Of a stretch of 64,000 nt of DNA, positions 17,348 to 24,609 are shown in pieces. The notes beneath the pieces are model-generated. The model was not told the origin of the DNA. It worked only from the letters and a program-made list of their open reading frames with translations, and searched no databases. Every line of letters starts with the position of its first letter. The first letter of the stretch is position 1. Position numbers and translations under genes: made by a program. The DNA lies in the NCBI RefSeq assembly GCF_014644535.1, contig NZ_BMKW01000001.1, forward strand, positions 124,001 through 188,000, read 5' to 3'. The DNA is from Neoroseomonas lacus (GTDB taxonomy: Bacteria; Pseudomonadota; Alphaproteobacteria; Acetobacterales; Acetobacteraceae).

Positions 17348-18231
17348 GCGCGCCGCTGCGGTTGGGGTTGTTGCAATACGGTGTCGGGCGGCCGGCCTCA
17401 GTCGCGGCCTTCGGGCGCGCGCTGGAGGAACGGCTGGAGGAAGGGCGTGCGCGGGCGGAGCTTCTCGTGCTGCCGGAATATGCCTGCGTGGAACTCGGCA
17501 GTACGCTGGCGGGCGGCGATGTTGCCGATGAGGCCGGCGAACTTGCCGCGATGGTCGACGCGGCGCCAGAGATCTTGGCCGTGATGCAGGGTGCGGCGCG
17601 ACGGCTTGGCATATGGCTGCTGCCGGGCACGCTGCCGGTGCGGCGGACGGATGGGCGCGTCGTCAACCGCGCGCCACTGATCACGCCGGAGGGGCGCATG
17701 GCAGTGCAGGAGAAGCGCGCCATGACGCGCTTCGAGGCGGAACGCTGGGGTGTCGCGCAGGGCGCCGATCCATCGGTGTTCGAGACGCCGTGGGGAAGGA
17801 TTGGGATTTCCGTCTGCTACGACGTGGAGTTTCCGAAGCATGTTCGCACGCAGGTCGAGGCAGGTGCCTGGGCGATCCTCGCGCCGTCCTGCACCGACAC
17901 GATGCATGGATTCAACCGCGTACGCGTCGGTGCGGCGGCACGGGCGATGGAGAACCAATGCTACGTCGCCATCACGCCGACCGTGGGCGAGGCGCCATGG
18001 TCGGCGGCGCTCGATGTGAACCGGGGGCATGCAGCGGTGTTCGGGCCGGTCGATCGGGGCTTTCCCGAGGATGGCGTGCTGGCGCGCGGGGCGCTCGACA
18101 CGGAGGAATGGGTATTCTGCACGCTGGACCCGGCGCGTCTGGCCGCGGTGCGGGAGGATGGGCAGGTGCGCAACTTTCGTGACTGGCCGTCTCGGCCTTT
18201 CGCGGCGCCGGTGCCGGCGGTCTTCGCATGA
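17344..18231 (+). CDS. Carbon-nitrogen hydrolase (nitrilase superfamily)
   Basis: 295-residue amidase-type enzyme with the complete Glu-Lys-Cys triad: E45 in VLPEYA, K124 in VQEKRAMTRFE and C158 in ISVCYDVEFP. The residues after the cysteine (YDVEFPKH) place it among amidases or N-carbamoyl hydrolases acting on C-N bonds other than peptides; aliphatic nitrilase activity is less likely. The start is GTG at 17344 in a GTGA overlap with the GNAT gene, and the stop overlaps lpxB. It is probably a functional partner of the GNAT protein. Linkage to lpxB may be only positional. Confidence 0.87.
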   Translation: MSAPLRLGLLQYGVGRPASVAAFGRALEERLEEGRARAELLVLPEYACVELGSTLAGGDVADEAGELAAMVDAAPEILAVMQGAARRLGIWLLPGTLPVRRTDGRVVNRAPLITPEGRMAVQEKRAMTRFEAERWGVAQGADPSVFETPWGRIGISVCYDVEFPKHVRTQVEAGAWAILAPSCTDTMHGFNRVRVGAAARAMENQCYVAITPTVGEAPWSAALDVNRGHAAVFGPVDRGFPEDGVLARGALDTEEWVFCTLDPARLAAVREDGQVRNFRDWPSRPFAAPVPAVFA

Positions 18232-19394
18232 CGCTGGTGTATGTCGTGGCCGGCGAGGCTTCGGGCGATGTGCTGGGGGCGCGGCTGATCGCGGCATTGC
18301 GCGCACGGCGGCCTGATCTCGACTTCGCCGGCATTGGCGGGCCGCGCATGGCCGAGCAGGGCGTGCCGAGCCTGTTCGATTATCGCGAGCTCGCGCTGAT
18401 GGGGCTGCTGGAAGTGCTGCCCAAGATCTTCCGGCTGAAGCGATTGATCGCCGATGCCGTCGCCGATGTCGCCAAGCGCCGGCCGGCGGTGCTGGTGACG
18501 GTCGACAGCCCGGGCTTCACCTTGCGCGTGGCCAGGCCGGCGAAGGCACTCGGCATTCCGGTGGTGCATTACGTCGCACCCCAGGTCTGGGCCTGGCGGC
18601 CAGGGCGCGTGGTGAAACTGAAGGAGGAGGTGGACCGCATTCTCTGCCTGCTGCCCTTCGAGCCGATCTTCTTCGAGCTCGCCGGCGTGCCGGTGACTTT
18701 CGTCGGCCATCCGGTGTTGGAGAGCGGGGCGGATCACGGCGATGCGGCACGGTTCCGTGCGGTGCATGGGCTGGGCGCGGAGGAGCGGCCGGTCATCGTC
18801 ATGCCGGGCAGCCGGCGAATGGAGGCGCAGCGGCTGCTGCCGATCTTCGGCGGGGCGTTGCGGTTGGTGGCGCAGCAGCTGCCTGGGTTGCGGCCGGTGT
18901 TGCCGGTGGCGCCGATTGTCGCCGAGGCTGTGCGGGCCGCGGCCGCCGATTGGCCTGCGGCGCCGATCCTGGTGGAAGGGAATGAGGCCAAGCACGACGC
19001 CTTCGCCGCCGTCGCGGAATCCCATGGTGCAGGGCTGATCAAATCGGGCACGTCGTCGTTGGAGATGGCGGTGGCCGGGATTCCGCATGTGGTGGCGTAT
19101 CGGCTGAACCCGATCACAGCGGCGATCGCGAAGCGCTTGGTGAAGGTGCCGCATGCGTCGCTGGTGAATCTGCTGGCGGAACGCGAGGTGGTGCCGGAAC
19201 GCATCCAGGGGCCGTGCAATCCGGAATCACTGGCGGAGGCGTTGTTGCGGCCGATGCTCGACCCGGCGGTGGCGGCGGCACAGCGTGTCGGCTTTGGCGA
19301 GGCGCTGGCGAAATTGCGGGCGCCGGAGGGGTTGCCGTCAGAAGCGGCGGCAATCGCGGTATTGGGCATAGTGGAGGAGCGCGGCGGGCAGTAG
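18228..19394 (+). CDS. lpxB: Lipid-A-disaccharide synthase
   Basis: 388-residue GT19 glycosyltransferase that joins UDP-2,3-diacylglucosamine and lipid X to make lipid A disaccharide 1-phosphate at the inner membrane. Typical motifs are YVVAGEASGDVLGARL at the N-terminus, FAGIGGPRM, VTVDSPGFTLRVA, YVAPQVWAWRPGRV, PFEPIFFE, FVGHPVLE, VMPGSRRMEA and SGTSSLEMAV. Normal length. It shows the cell makes lipid A, so it is a Gram-negative with LPS. ATGA overlaps the hydrolase gene. The usual lpxD-fabZ-lpxA neighbours are absent. Confidence 0.96.
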   Translation: MTLVYVVAGEASGDVLGARLIAALRARRPDLDFAGIGGPRMAEQGVPSLFDYRELALMGLLEVLPKIFRLKRLIADAVADVAKRRPAVLVTVDSPGFTLRVARPAKALGIPVVHYVAPQVWAWRPGRVVKLKEEVDRILCLLPFEPIFFELAGVPVTFVGHPVLESGADHGDAARFRAVHGLGAEERPVIVMPGSRRMEAQRLLPIFGGALRLVAQQLPGLRPVLPVAPIVAEAVRAAAADWPAAPILVEGNEAKHDAFAAVAESHGAGLIKSGTSSLEMAVAGIPHVVAYRLNPITAAIAKRLVKVPHASLVNLLAEREVVPERIQGPCNPESLAEALLRPMLDPAVAAAQRVGFGEALAKLRAPEGLPSEAAAIAVLGIVEERGGQ

Positions 19395-19395
19395 C

Positions 19396-19414
19396 GAGTG
19401 GCACAGGGCCACTC
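19396..19414 (+). terminator. Probable lpxB terminator hairpin
   Basis: GAGTGGC-ACAGG-GCCACTC forms a 7-base stem two bases after the lpxB stop and is followed by a pyrimidine run (CTCTCTCTC) in place of a pure T-run. Position and symmetry support a transcript end for the 15.7-19.4 kb group. Confidence 0.5.
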
Positions 19415-19611
19415 CTCTCTCTCGCGAACGACGCCACACCGGCGGTCCAAGGTTTCCGGACCACCTCGCAATACAACGCCTGGGTCAGAGTGGGCTCAGC
19501 TTGAGGCAGCCGCGCATGTGCCGTCCGCCTGGACATTCAGCCCGTACGATTTGACGCAAATCAATCCGCATCGTTTGGGAAGCGATCTCTTGACAATATA
19601 AGACAGTGAGG

Positions 19612-20151
19612 ATGAACGGCCATGATCCGGGAGGCGCTGCTACTTGGGAGAATCGCGGTTGCCGCCCGTACGCCCGCCGAACCTCCACCCACGATGCCGG
19701 CCTCAGCCCCGACGCCGTTACGTCCGATCCCATTCGCCGCGCAGGCCAGGAAGCTGCCAGCTTCTTTCGGAGTCCTGAAGCGAACAAGCCTGCCGCGGCG
19801 GCACGCGCCATTGCCGATACCGAGTTCCTCGCGGCGAACGTGCCTGTTGGTCCCCGCTGGCGGTCTTCCTCCCCGACGGCAATCACCCAGTTGGCCCAAG
19901 CGCGCAACCAAGGTCGTGCCGCGCTCGACATCCCTGCATCCGCGCCCGCGCAGGGCGTGATCGACGGGCTGCTTGCCGCTGCGGCGGCCCTCGACGTAGA
20001 CCGCCGGCCGGGCGTCGCGCGGGCTTTGCCGCGCAGTATCTTCCGCGCCGGACCTAATACGACGGTGCAGCGCCTTTCCCAGCCGCCCAGGATCCGAAGC
20101 GTCGGACCGGCCCTGGCCGGTTTGTACGGCGGTTCGGCTGGTGGGCGCTGA
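19612..20151 (+). CDS. Hypothetical alanine-rich protein
   Basis: 179-residue reading frame of unknown function. Residues from about 40 onward have ordinary soluble-protein composition (for example AAARAIADTEFLAANVP, AITQLAQARNQGRAALD and APAQGVIDGLLAAAAALD) and could be a lineage-specific helical protein. The first 40 residues look less coherent, and a second frame from 19622 encodes a more convincing hydrophobic start, so an old frameshift is possible. There is no clear ribosome site before the ATG at 19612. The opposite strand also has an open frame but with poor protein character. This may be a decaying or taxon-restricted gene. Confidence 0.35.
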   Translation: MNGHDPGGAATWENRGCRPYARRTSTHDAGLSPDAVTSDPIRRAGQEAASFFRSPEANKPAAAARAIADTEFLAANVPVGPRWRSSSPTAITQLAQARNQGRAALDIPASAPAQGVIDGLLAAAAALDVDRRPGVARALPRSIFRAGPNTTVQRLSQPPRIRSVGPALAGLYGGSAGGR

Positions 20152-20317
20152 CAGGGAAGGTGCGGCGGTCCTGAGCCGCGCCCGCCGCATTCTCTTTCGC
20201 GCGGCGGCGACCGTAGCCGAACTGTCGCGTGAGCCGATAACGCGGCCTACTGCGGACCAGTTCGCGTTGCAGAACATCTGGGCGCTGCGGGTCGTGCGGC
20301 GCCCGTTCGCTACGTGA
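20141..20317 (+). CDS. Small hypothetical protein
   Basis: 58-residue frame starting with GTG at 20141 inside the end of the previous hypothetical gene, in a different frame. The sequence (for example LSRARRILFRAAATVAELS and TADQFALQNIWALRVV) reads like a short amphipathic helical protein, and the overlap would allow coupled translation. No family is recognised. It could be a fragment left by a frameshift in a longer gene. Confidence 0.25.
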   Translation: MGADREGAAVLSRARRILFRAAATVAELSREPITRPTADQFALQNIWALRVVRRPFAT

Positions 20318-20422
20318 ATGCCTCGATCACGGACCAGTTCGTATCATCGGATGGATTGGAGCCACCCGATCGAATGCATCAGACGCGACGGAGTAGTGTT
20401 TGGAGTTCTCGTCAGAAGAAGG

Positions 20423-20587
20423 ATGAAGCTCCTCGTGCGGCAGGGAATCCGAGAGATGTTCTGCCTCGCCGTTGTGATCCAGATGTTGCTTTCCGTGGCT
20501 GCTTGTAGCGACGCAGTGTCCGGTTCCGGCCCGAGAGGCGTCAACCTGCCGCCAATCGCCTACAACAACGCCAATGGCGGTGCATGA
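20423..20587 (+). CDS. Small putative lipoprotein
   Basis: 54-residue product with a lipoprotein signal: a basic N-terminus KLLVRQGIR, a hydrophobic core FCLAVVIQMLLSV and a lipobox-like VAAC with the lipidation cysteine at residue 28, leaving a mature tail of about 27 residues (SDAVSGSGPRGVNLPPIAYN and so on). Alternative in-frame starts at 20351 and 20456 exist. AGAAGG lies immediately before the chosen ATG, closer than usual. Small entericidin-like or unknown lipoproteins have this design. No operon partner is evident. Confidence 0.45.
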   Translation: MKLLVRQGIREMFCLAVVIQMLLSVAACSDAVSGSGPRGVNLPPIAYNNANGGA

Positions 20588-20937
20588 GGATTGGGGCGTC
20601 CAGCAGGCCGCAGGCCAACTGGCTGAACACGTTGCTCGTCGAACTGAGGCAATGTGGACAAGTGCATCGCGGCGCTGCCGCATGGGCCGCGGTGGAGAGT
20701 CGCTCGCCGCTGATGTCCGCGCCAATGAGGGCAAGATCCCTGCAGTGCGGCTGTCGGAGCGTCAGGGCAGTCGCGTATAAGAGCCGCTTCCCGACCTTGC
20801 TGACACGGGCCGAGATCATTCAGAGACAGCCTGGAGGCGCCATTGGCAATGGGTGCCAAAGGCGGGATCAGTTGCTCCCGGGCGCGGCGCATGGCCGTTG
20901 CGACGGGCCGCCTGTCCGCATTCGTGATGCCGTTCTT
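20588..20937. other. Stretch with no gene that can be supported
   Basis: Between the small lipoprotein and the hairpin element, several short frames overlap on both strands. The best is a 68-codon frame on the plus strand at 20574-20780 (starts MAVHEDWGVQQAAGQLAEHV), which has normal composition but no recognised family, no clear ribosome site and a 14-base overlap with the lipoprotein gene. Base composition is a little less GC-rich than the neighbours. It may hold remnants of older genes. Confidence 0.3.
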
Positions 20938-21013
20938 CGATTTCGCAGAAATCGAGCGAAGGTGCAGGAAGCTGAATTTCCTGCGGGTGTTTGAGGGGCA
21001 GCGCCCCTCGACC
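20938..21013 (-). repeat. Triple-hairpin intergenic element, copy 2
   Basis: Reverse-complement copy of the element at 16629-16701. Read on the minus strand it starts five bases after the stop of the PhyH gene with GGTCGAGGGGCGC. It then has stems GAGGGGC/GCCCCTC (20993-21009), GCAGGAA/TTCCTGC (20964-20984) and CGATTTC/GAAATCG (20938-20954). The stems are kept although the loops differ (for example GCTGAAT in place of the tight loop in copy 1), which suggests selection on the hairpins. Confidence 0.75.
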
Positions 21014-21018
21014 TTCCC

Positions 21019-21888
21019 TTACGCCTGGGCGTTCAGCGTCTCGAAGAAGCGGCGCTTGAGGGCCGACTGGTTATTGTAGATCGACCCTGCCTTGCGCACC
21101 GGATGCGGCATCTTCACTTCGACCGGCTCCATGCGGATGCGCGGGTTGGGCGAGCCGGCGACGAGGCGGCCAGTGTATTCCGGCCATTGCACGCCATAGA
21201 TCAGCGGCCAGGCGTCGGCGGCGGCGTATTCGTAGAACAGCAGGCGGCGTTCACGGGTGCTGGTGTTGAGCGCGCTGCCATGCACCAGCAGCGGGTGGTG
21301 CAGCGTGACGGTGCCTGGCGGGCCGAGCAGCGGGACGGCAGCGGCGGTGTCGATGCGGTCGGGGTCGATGGCGCCGGCGAACCAGCCGTCCTCGTCGTGG
21401 TGATCGATCAGGCCGGTGCGGTGGCTGCCCGGGATGACAAGCATGGGGCCGTTGCCTTCGTCGACCTCGTCCAGCATTACCGCGCCGATGGCGAGGTCCA
21501 TGTTGGTGTGGGGGATGAAGGCCCAGTCCTGATGCCATTCGAGCGGGCTGCCGAAGCGGGCGCTCTTCAGGTTGATCTTGCTGTGGTGGAGGCGGATGTC
21601 GGGGCCGAGGATGGCCTGTACGGCTTCGAGCAGCTTTGGGAAGCAGGCGTAGGACCAGTAGAGCGGGTCGACTTCGTGCGGGCGCTTGATGCGGCGGATG
21701 CGGGGGTCGTCGGGGGTGTGGCTGTCCTCGACGTCGAAGATCTCGGTCTCGCCGGGGATGCCTTGGGCGCGGGCGATGACGTCGCGCGTTTTGGCGTCGA
21801 GGTCGGCGAGTTCGGCCGCGCCGAACAAGCCTTCGATGCGGCAGAATCCGTCTTCGCGGAACTGTTCCGCGAGTTGCCTGGTGTTCAT
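21019..21888 (-). CDS. Phytanoyl-CoA dioxygenase (PhyH) family protein
   Basis: 289-residue Fe(II)/2-oxoglutarate-dependent dioxygenase. The iron triad is H119 and D121 in EWHQDW plus H203 in LLVHGSALN; R212 in STRERR would bind 2-oxoglutarate. VIPGSHRTGLI is the typical PhyH loop. Members hydroxylate small molecules of many kinds. The start ATG overlaps the ring-opening amidohydrolase gene (ATGA), so it probably works on a related nitrogen heterocycle or on a side chain that must be removed. The triple-hairpin element follows the stop. Confidence 0.88.
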   Translation of the reverse strand: MNTRQLAEQFREDGFCRIEGLFGAAELADLDAKTRDVIARAQGIPGETEIFDVEDSHTPDDPRIRRIKRPHEVDPLYWSYACFPKLLEAVQAILGPDIRLHHSKINLKSARFGSPLEWHQDWAFIPHTNMDLAIGAVMLDEVDEGNGPMLVIPGSHRTGLIDHHDEDGWFAGAIDPDRIDTAAAVPLLGPPGTVTLHHPLLVHGSALNTSTRERRLLFYEYAAADAWPLIYGVQWPEYTGRLVAGSPNPRIRMEPVEVKMPHPVRKAGSIYNNQSALKRRFFETLNAQA

Positions 21889-22937
21889 TCCTGAGCCTCC
21901 TGGCCTGTGTCGGCGATGATGGCGAGCAGCACGCCACCTGGTGGTGTCTGAGCCTCGGCGCCGCCGGAGAGGAAGATACGGCCATCGCCGGTGAGCGCGG
22001 CGATCATGCCGCCGAGGGCGGCGCGGAAGTGGCGGTTGGGGTGGATGTCGCTGTCATCGAGAGCGGCGGGACGGTCGCCGCGCAGCAGCGCGGGCATCTC
22101 GCCCTTGGTGATGACGGCGCGCAGGCGCACGGCGTCAGCGGCGGTGAGTTGTGGTGTGGCGGCGAGGCCGAGCGAGGCCAGCAGCGCTGCGACGCCGGGG
22201 GCGTCGAGCATGTCGACGAGCATGGTGGCGCCAGCGCGCAGCGTGCCGGCCCAGCCCGGGGCCTGGCCGATGACGAGGGCTTCGGGCGCGGTGACGTCAG
22301 TGCCCGCGGCGACGAGAGTGCGGTGGCCGTGCAGCGCGGCCGTCGTGCCGTCGCCGATCTGCGCCCAGGGAATCTCGCCCAGCGCTGCAGCCGCGCCGAG
22401 GGAGGCGGCGGCGCGGGCAGAGCCCTTCAAGGCGGCGAAGGCTTCTTCGGTACCGCCGAAAGCGAATGGGCTCGGCAGTGGCGCCTTGACCAGGGCGATG
22501 ACCACATCAGCAGCGTCGGTGACGCCGGCGGTTCGCATCGCAGCGGCGACCGCGGCGGCGACGGCGCGCGACATGGCGGGGCCGGCGGTGTCGGCCGGGG
22601 TGATGGACGGGCCATGGCCCAGGCCGATGGCGAGGCCCCTGCCCGGCTGGCCGCCACCTGCCATTTCGCCGAGCAGGATGATGTGCGGGACCGCGATGCC
22701 CTCGGTGCCGCCGGAGGCCAGCATCATCGGCGCGGGGCCGGGGCCGAGGGCGGCAAGCACCTCGCGCGTGGCGAGGGTGCGGGTGTGGTCGTTGGTCAGG
22801 CCGTTGCCAGGGGTCTTCAGCAGCACGGCGCGCAGGCCGTCGCGCGCGATGCGGCCGGATGCGATGGCCGCGCGCAGGGCCGCCGCGTCACCGGGGTCTG
22901 GCATGTCAAAGCGGAGGCAGAAGGTCTCGCGCGGCAT
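21885..22937 (-). CDS. Ring-opening amidohydrolase (cyanuric acid amidohydrolase/barbiturase family)
   Basis: 350-residue member of the AtzD/TrzD/barbiturase family, which opens cyclic imide rings such as cyanuric acid or barbituric acid. The family has three similar domains, each giving a Ser-Lys pair. Visible marks are KTPGNG (K41), ASGGTEG with S75, LVKAPLP with K151, and near the C-terminus SGGAEAQTPPGG. Cyanuric acid hydrolases usually read VKCPLL at the second lysine; here it is VKAPLP, so the substrate may differ. Length is normal. Forty bases separate it from a Rid-family gene upstream, and it is coupled to the PhyH gene downstream. The product would be a carboxybiuret- or ureidomalonate-like compound. 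Confidence 0.85.
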   Translation of the reverse strand: MPRETFCLRFDMPDPGDAAALRAAIASGRIARDGLRAVLLKTPGNGLTNDHTRTLATREVLAALGPGPAPMMLASGGTEGIAVPHIILLGEMAGGGQPGRGLAIGLGHGPSITPADTAGPAMSRAVAAAVAAAMRTAGVTDAADVVIALVKAPLPSPFAFGGTEEAFAALKGSARAAASLGAAAALGEIPWAQIGDGTTAALHGHRTLVAAGTDVTAPEALVIGQAPGWAGTLRAGATMLVDMLDAPGVAALLASLGLAATPQLTAADAVRLRAVITKGEMPALLRGDRPAALDDSDIHPNRHFRAALGGMIAALTGDGRIFLSGGAEAQTPPGGVLLAIIADTGQEAQE

Positions 22938-22977
22938 GCCGAAGGGGCATGCAAGCGATACGCCAGGAGGTACCCCG

Positions 22978-23373
22978 TCAGGCCTCGGCGATGCAGTCGA
23001 TCGAGACGAGGAAATCCGGATGCGCCAGATGGACCGATTCCGTCGTCTGCCGCGCCGGGAAATTGCCTTCCGCGAACCAGGTGCGGAAGGCTGCGTCGAA
23101 CTCGGCGTAGCGGGTCAGGTCGGTGACTGCGATGTTCATCTTCACCGCGCGGTCGAGCGAGGAGCCCGCTTCCTCGAGGATCGCGGTGATGTTGCGCATC
23201 ACCTGGTGGACCTGCGCGGTGAGGTCTCCCTTGTCGAGTTCCGCCGTCATGCGGTCGGGGCCGCGAAAGGGCGTGGCGCCGGTGACAAAGACGAAGCCGT
23301 TGCACTTCACCGCATGCGAAACGGCGGAGCGCATCGGCGTCACGCGCGGCGAGTTGATGATCTCTCGTGCCAT
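22978..23373 (-). CDS. Rid family (YjgF/YER057c/UK114) protein
   Basis: 131-residue Rid protein. FVFVTGATPF, DLTAQVHQVMRNITAILEEAG and the C-terminal VSIDCIAEA are family marks. The usual RidA active-site arginine region appears to be replaced by MNIAVTDLTRYAEF, so it is probably one of the Rid subfamilies that is not the archetypal imine deaminase. Rid proteins of this kind (for example RutC) act in pyrimidine or amide breakdown, which fits the ring-opening amidohydrolase immediately downstream. GGAAAGG lies before the ATG at 23373. Confidence 0.85.
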   Translation of the reverse strand: MAREIINSPRVTPMRSAVSHAVKCNGFVFVTGATPFRGPDRMTAELDKGDLTAQVHQVMRNITAILEEAGSSLDRAVKMNIAVTDLTRYAEFDAAFRTWFAEGNFPARQTTESVHLAHPDFLVSIDCIAEA

Positions 23374-23401
23374 GGGGACCTTTCCGGAGGTTGGAGCAGA
23401 T

Positions 23402-23429
23402 CGTGCCTGACTGGAGTCAGTCAGGCACG
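23402..23429 (-). terminator. Strong hairpin between the Bug-protein gene and the Rid gene
   Basis: CGTGCCTGACT and AGTCAGGCACG are perfect 11-base arms around a 6-base loop (GGAGTC on the plus strand). It lies in the 132-base gap between two minus-strand genes. There is no T-run, so it is a Rho-independent-like or RNA-stabilising hairpin. It probably separates the Bug-protein transcript from the Rid/amidohydrolase/PhyH transcript. Confidence 0.55.
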
Positions 23430-23505
23430 TGACGATGCTCGGTCAAATAATCGGTCGGAGCGATTTGCGTGAGCGCGGTCGAACGTAAGCCGCTCTCGCG
23501 ACAGT

Positions 23506-24501
23506 TCAGTCCGACGTCAGGCCGATATCGGCGATCAGCCGCCCGAGCCGTTCATTGTCCCGCCGCACCTGCGCGCCGAGTTCCGCCGGATTGAGCGCAA
23601 AGGGAGCGACGCCGAGCGGCATCTTCTCGGCGAAACCCGGGGCGTTGACGGTGGCAAGGAATTCCTCGGCGGCCGGCTGCACGATCGCCTGCGCCGTGCC
23701 CTTGGGGAAGAAGATGCCCGACCAGGCGTTGAGCATCTGCACATCCGGGGCGGCTTCGCGGAAGGTCGGGATGTCGGGGAAGTCCGGGCTGCGGCGCGCG
23801 CCATTATAGGCGATCGGGCGCAGCGTGCCCGCCTTCATGTGCGGGACGGTGATGGAGGCGGAATCCATCGTCACCTGCACGCGGTTGGCGAGCAGATCAG
23901 TATTGGCCTGCGCGCTGGTGCGATACGGGACGTGTTGCGCGGGAAAATCGAGCGCGCGGCGGAGCGCCTCAATGTTCAGATGCGGTACGGTGGCGTTGCC
24001 GGGCGAGCAGTAGAACAGCGGATTGTCGGCCGGGCGCGAGCGCGCATAGGCGACGAATTCGGCGAGGTTGGTCACCGGCACGCTGGCGTTGACCGCGAGG
24101 AAGGCGCTGGAGACCCAGATGCCGGCCACTGGCACCAAGTCGGTGAAGGGGTCGTAGCGCACCGCCTGCCGCGCCGCATGTGGGGCGATGGCGAGTGCGG
24201 CGACGGAGACCATGCCGAGCGTCGATCCATCCGCCGGCGCGCGTGCCAGATTGTAGGCGCCAAGCGTGCCGCCGGCGCCAGGCTGGTTGTCGATGACGAG
24301 TTGCCGGCCGCCGCGCGTGCCCAGCACCTCGACGAAGACGCGGGCGACCTGGTCGGTGATGTTGCCCGCACCATACGGGACGATCATCTTCGTCGTGCCG
24401 CGCACCGATTGCGCGATGGTGGGGGATGGCGTGGCGAGTGCGGCGAGGAGCAGGGCGCGGCGCCGCATCGCGGCGGGCTGGGAGTCGGTCGGCTCGCGCA
24501 T
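23506..24501 (-). CDS. Bug-type (TctC family) tripartite tricarboxylate transporter substrate-binding protein
   Basis: 331-residue periplasmic binding protein. A basic RRR followed by ALLLAALATPSPTIAQ forms the export signal. The mature protein has the Bug motifs KMIVPYGAGNITDQVARV, VIDNQPGAGGTLGAYNLA, MVSVAALAIAPHA and IAYNGARRSPDFPDIPTF. AGGTGA precedes the ATG at 24501; an internal ATG at 24468 would also keep the signal, and the frame upstream of 24501 is not needed. No TctA/TctB membrane genes are in the window, so it is one of the many orphan Bug proteins of such genomes. Its ligand is probably a carboxylate, perhaps linked to the ring-opening pathway next door. Confidence 0.9.
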   Translation of the reverse strand: MREPTDSQPAAMRRRALLLAALATPSPTIAQSVRGTTKMIVPYGAGNITDQVARVFVEVLGTRGGRQLVIDNQPGAGGTLGAYNLARAPADGSTLGMVSVAALAIAPHAARQAVRYDPFTDLVPVAGIWVSSAFLAVNASVPVTNLAEFVAYARSRPADNPLFYCSPGNATVPHLNIEALRRALDFPAQHVPYRTSAQANTDLLANRVQVTMDSASITVPHMKAGTLRPIAYNGARRSPDFPDIPTFREAAPDVQMLNAWSGIFFPKGTAQAIVQPAAEEFLATVNAPGFAEKMPLGVAPFALNPAELGAQVRRDNERLGRLIADIGLTSD

Positions 24502-24571
24502 GGCGTCACCTGCATCGCTGTTGCAGCCCGACTTCACGGGAGCCACCTGCACCTGTCAACGCCAGGCCGGA

Positions 24572-24597
24572 CCTGGAGGAGCAGTTGCCCCTCCAGG
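24572..24597 (-). terminator. Hairpin after metE
   Basis: CCTGGAGG and CCTCCAGG pair around a 10-base loop 12 bases past the metE stop. The arms resemble the GGAGGGGC hairpins of the intergenic elements at 49.1-49.4 kb. It is a likely metE transcript end; no T-run is present. Confidence 0.45.
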
Positions 24598-24609
24598 ATT
24601 GACGGCGTC

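Noticed and set aside
19561..20277. 239-codon minus-strand frame in the lpxB-PhyH interval
   Set aside because: Composition is dominated by Arg and Gly as in shadow frames; the plus-strand frame over the same bases has more normal protein character, though it too is weak.
21885..22937. Firm assignment as cyanuric acid amidohydrolase
   Set aside because: The second lysine motif differs from the usual VKCPLL and no atzE/atzF or biuret hydrolase genes are nearby, so only the family is called.
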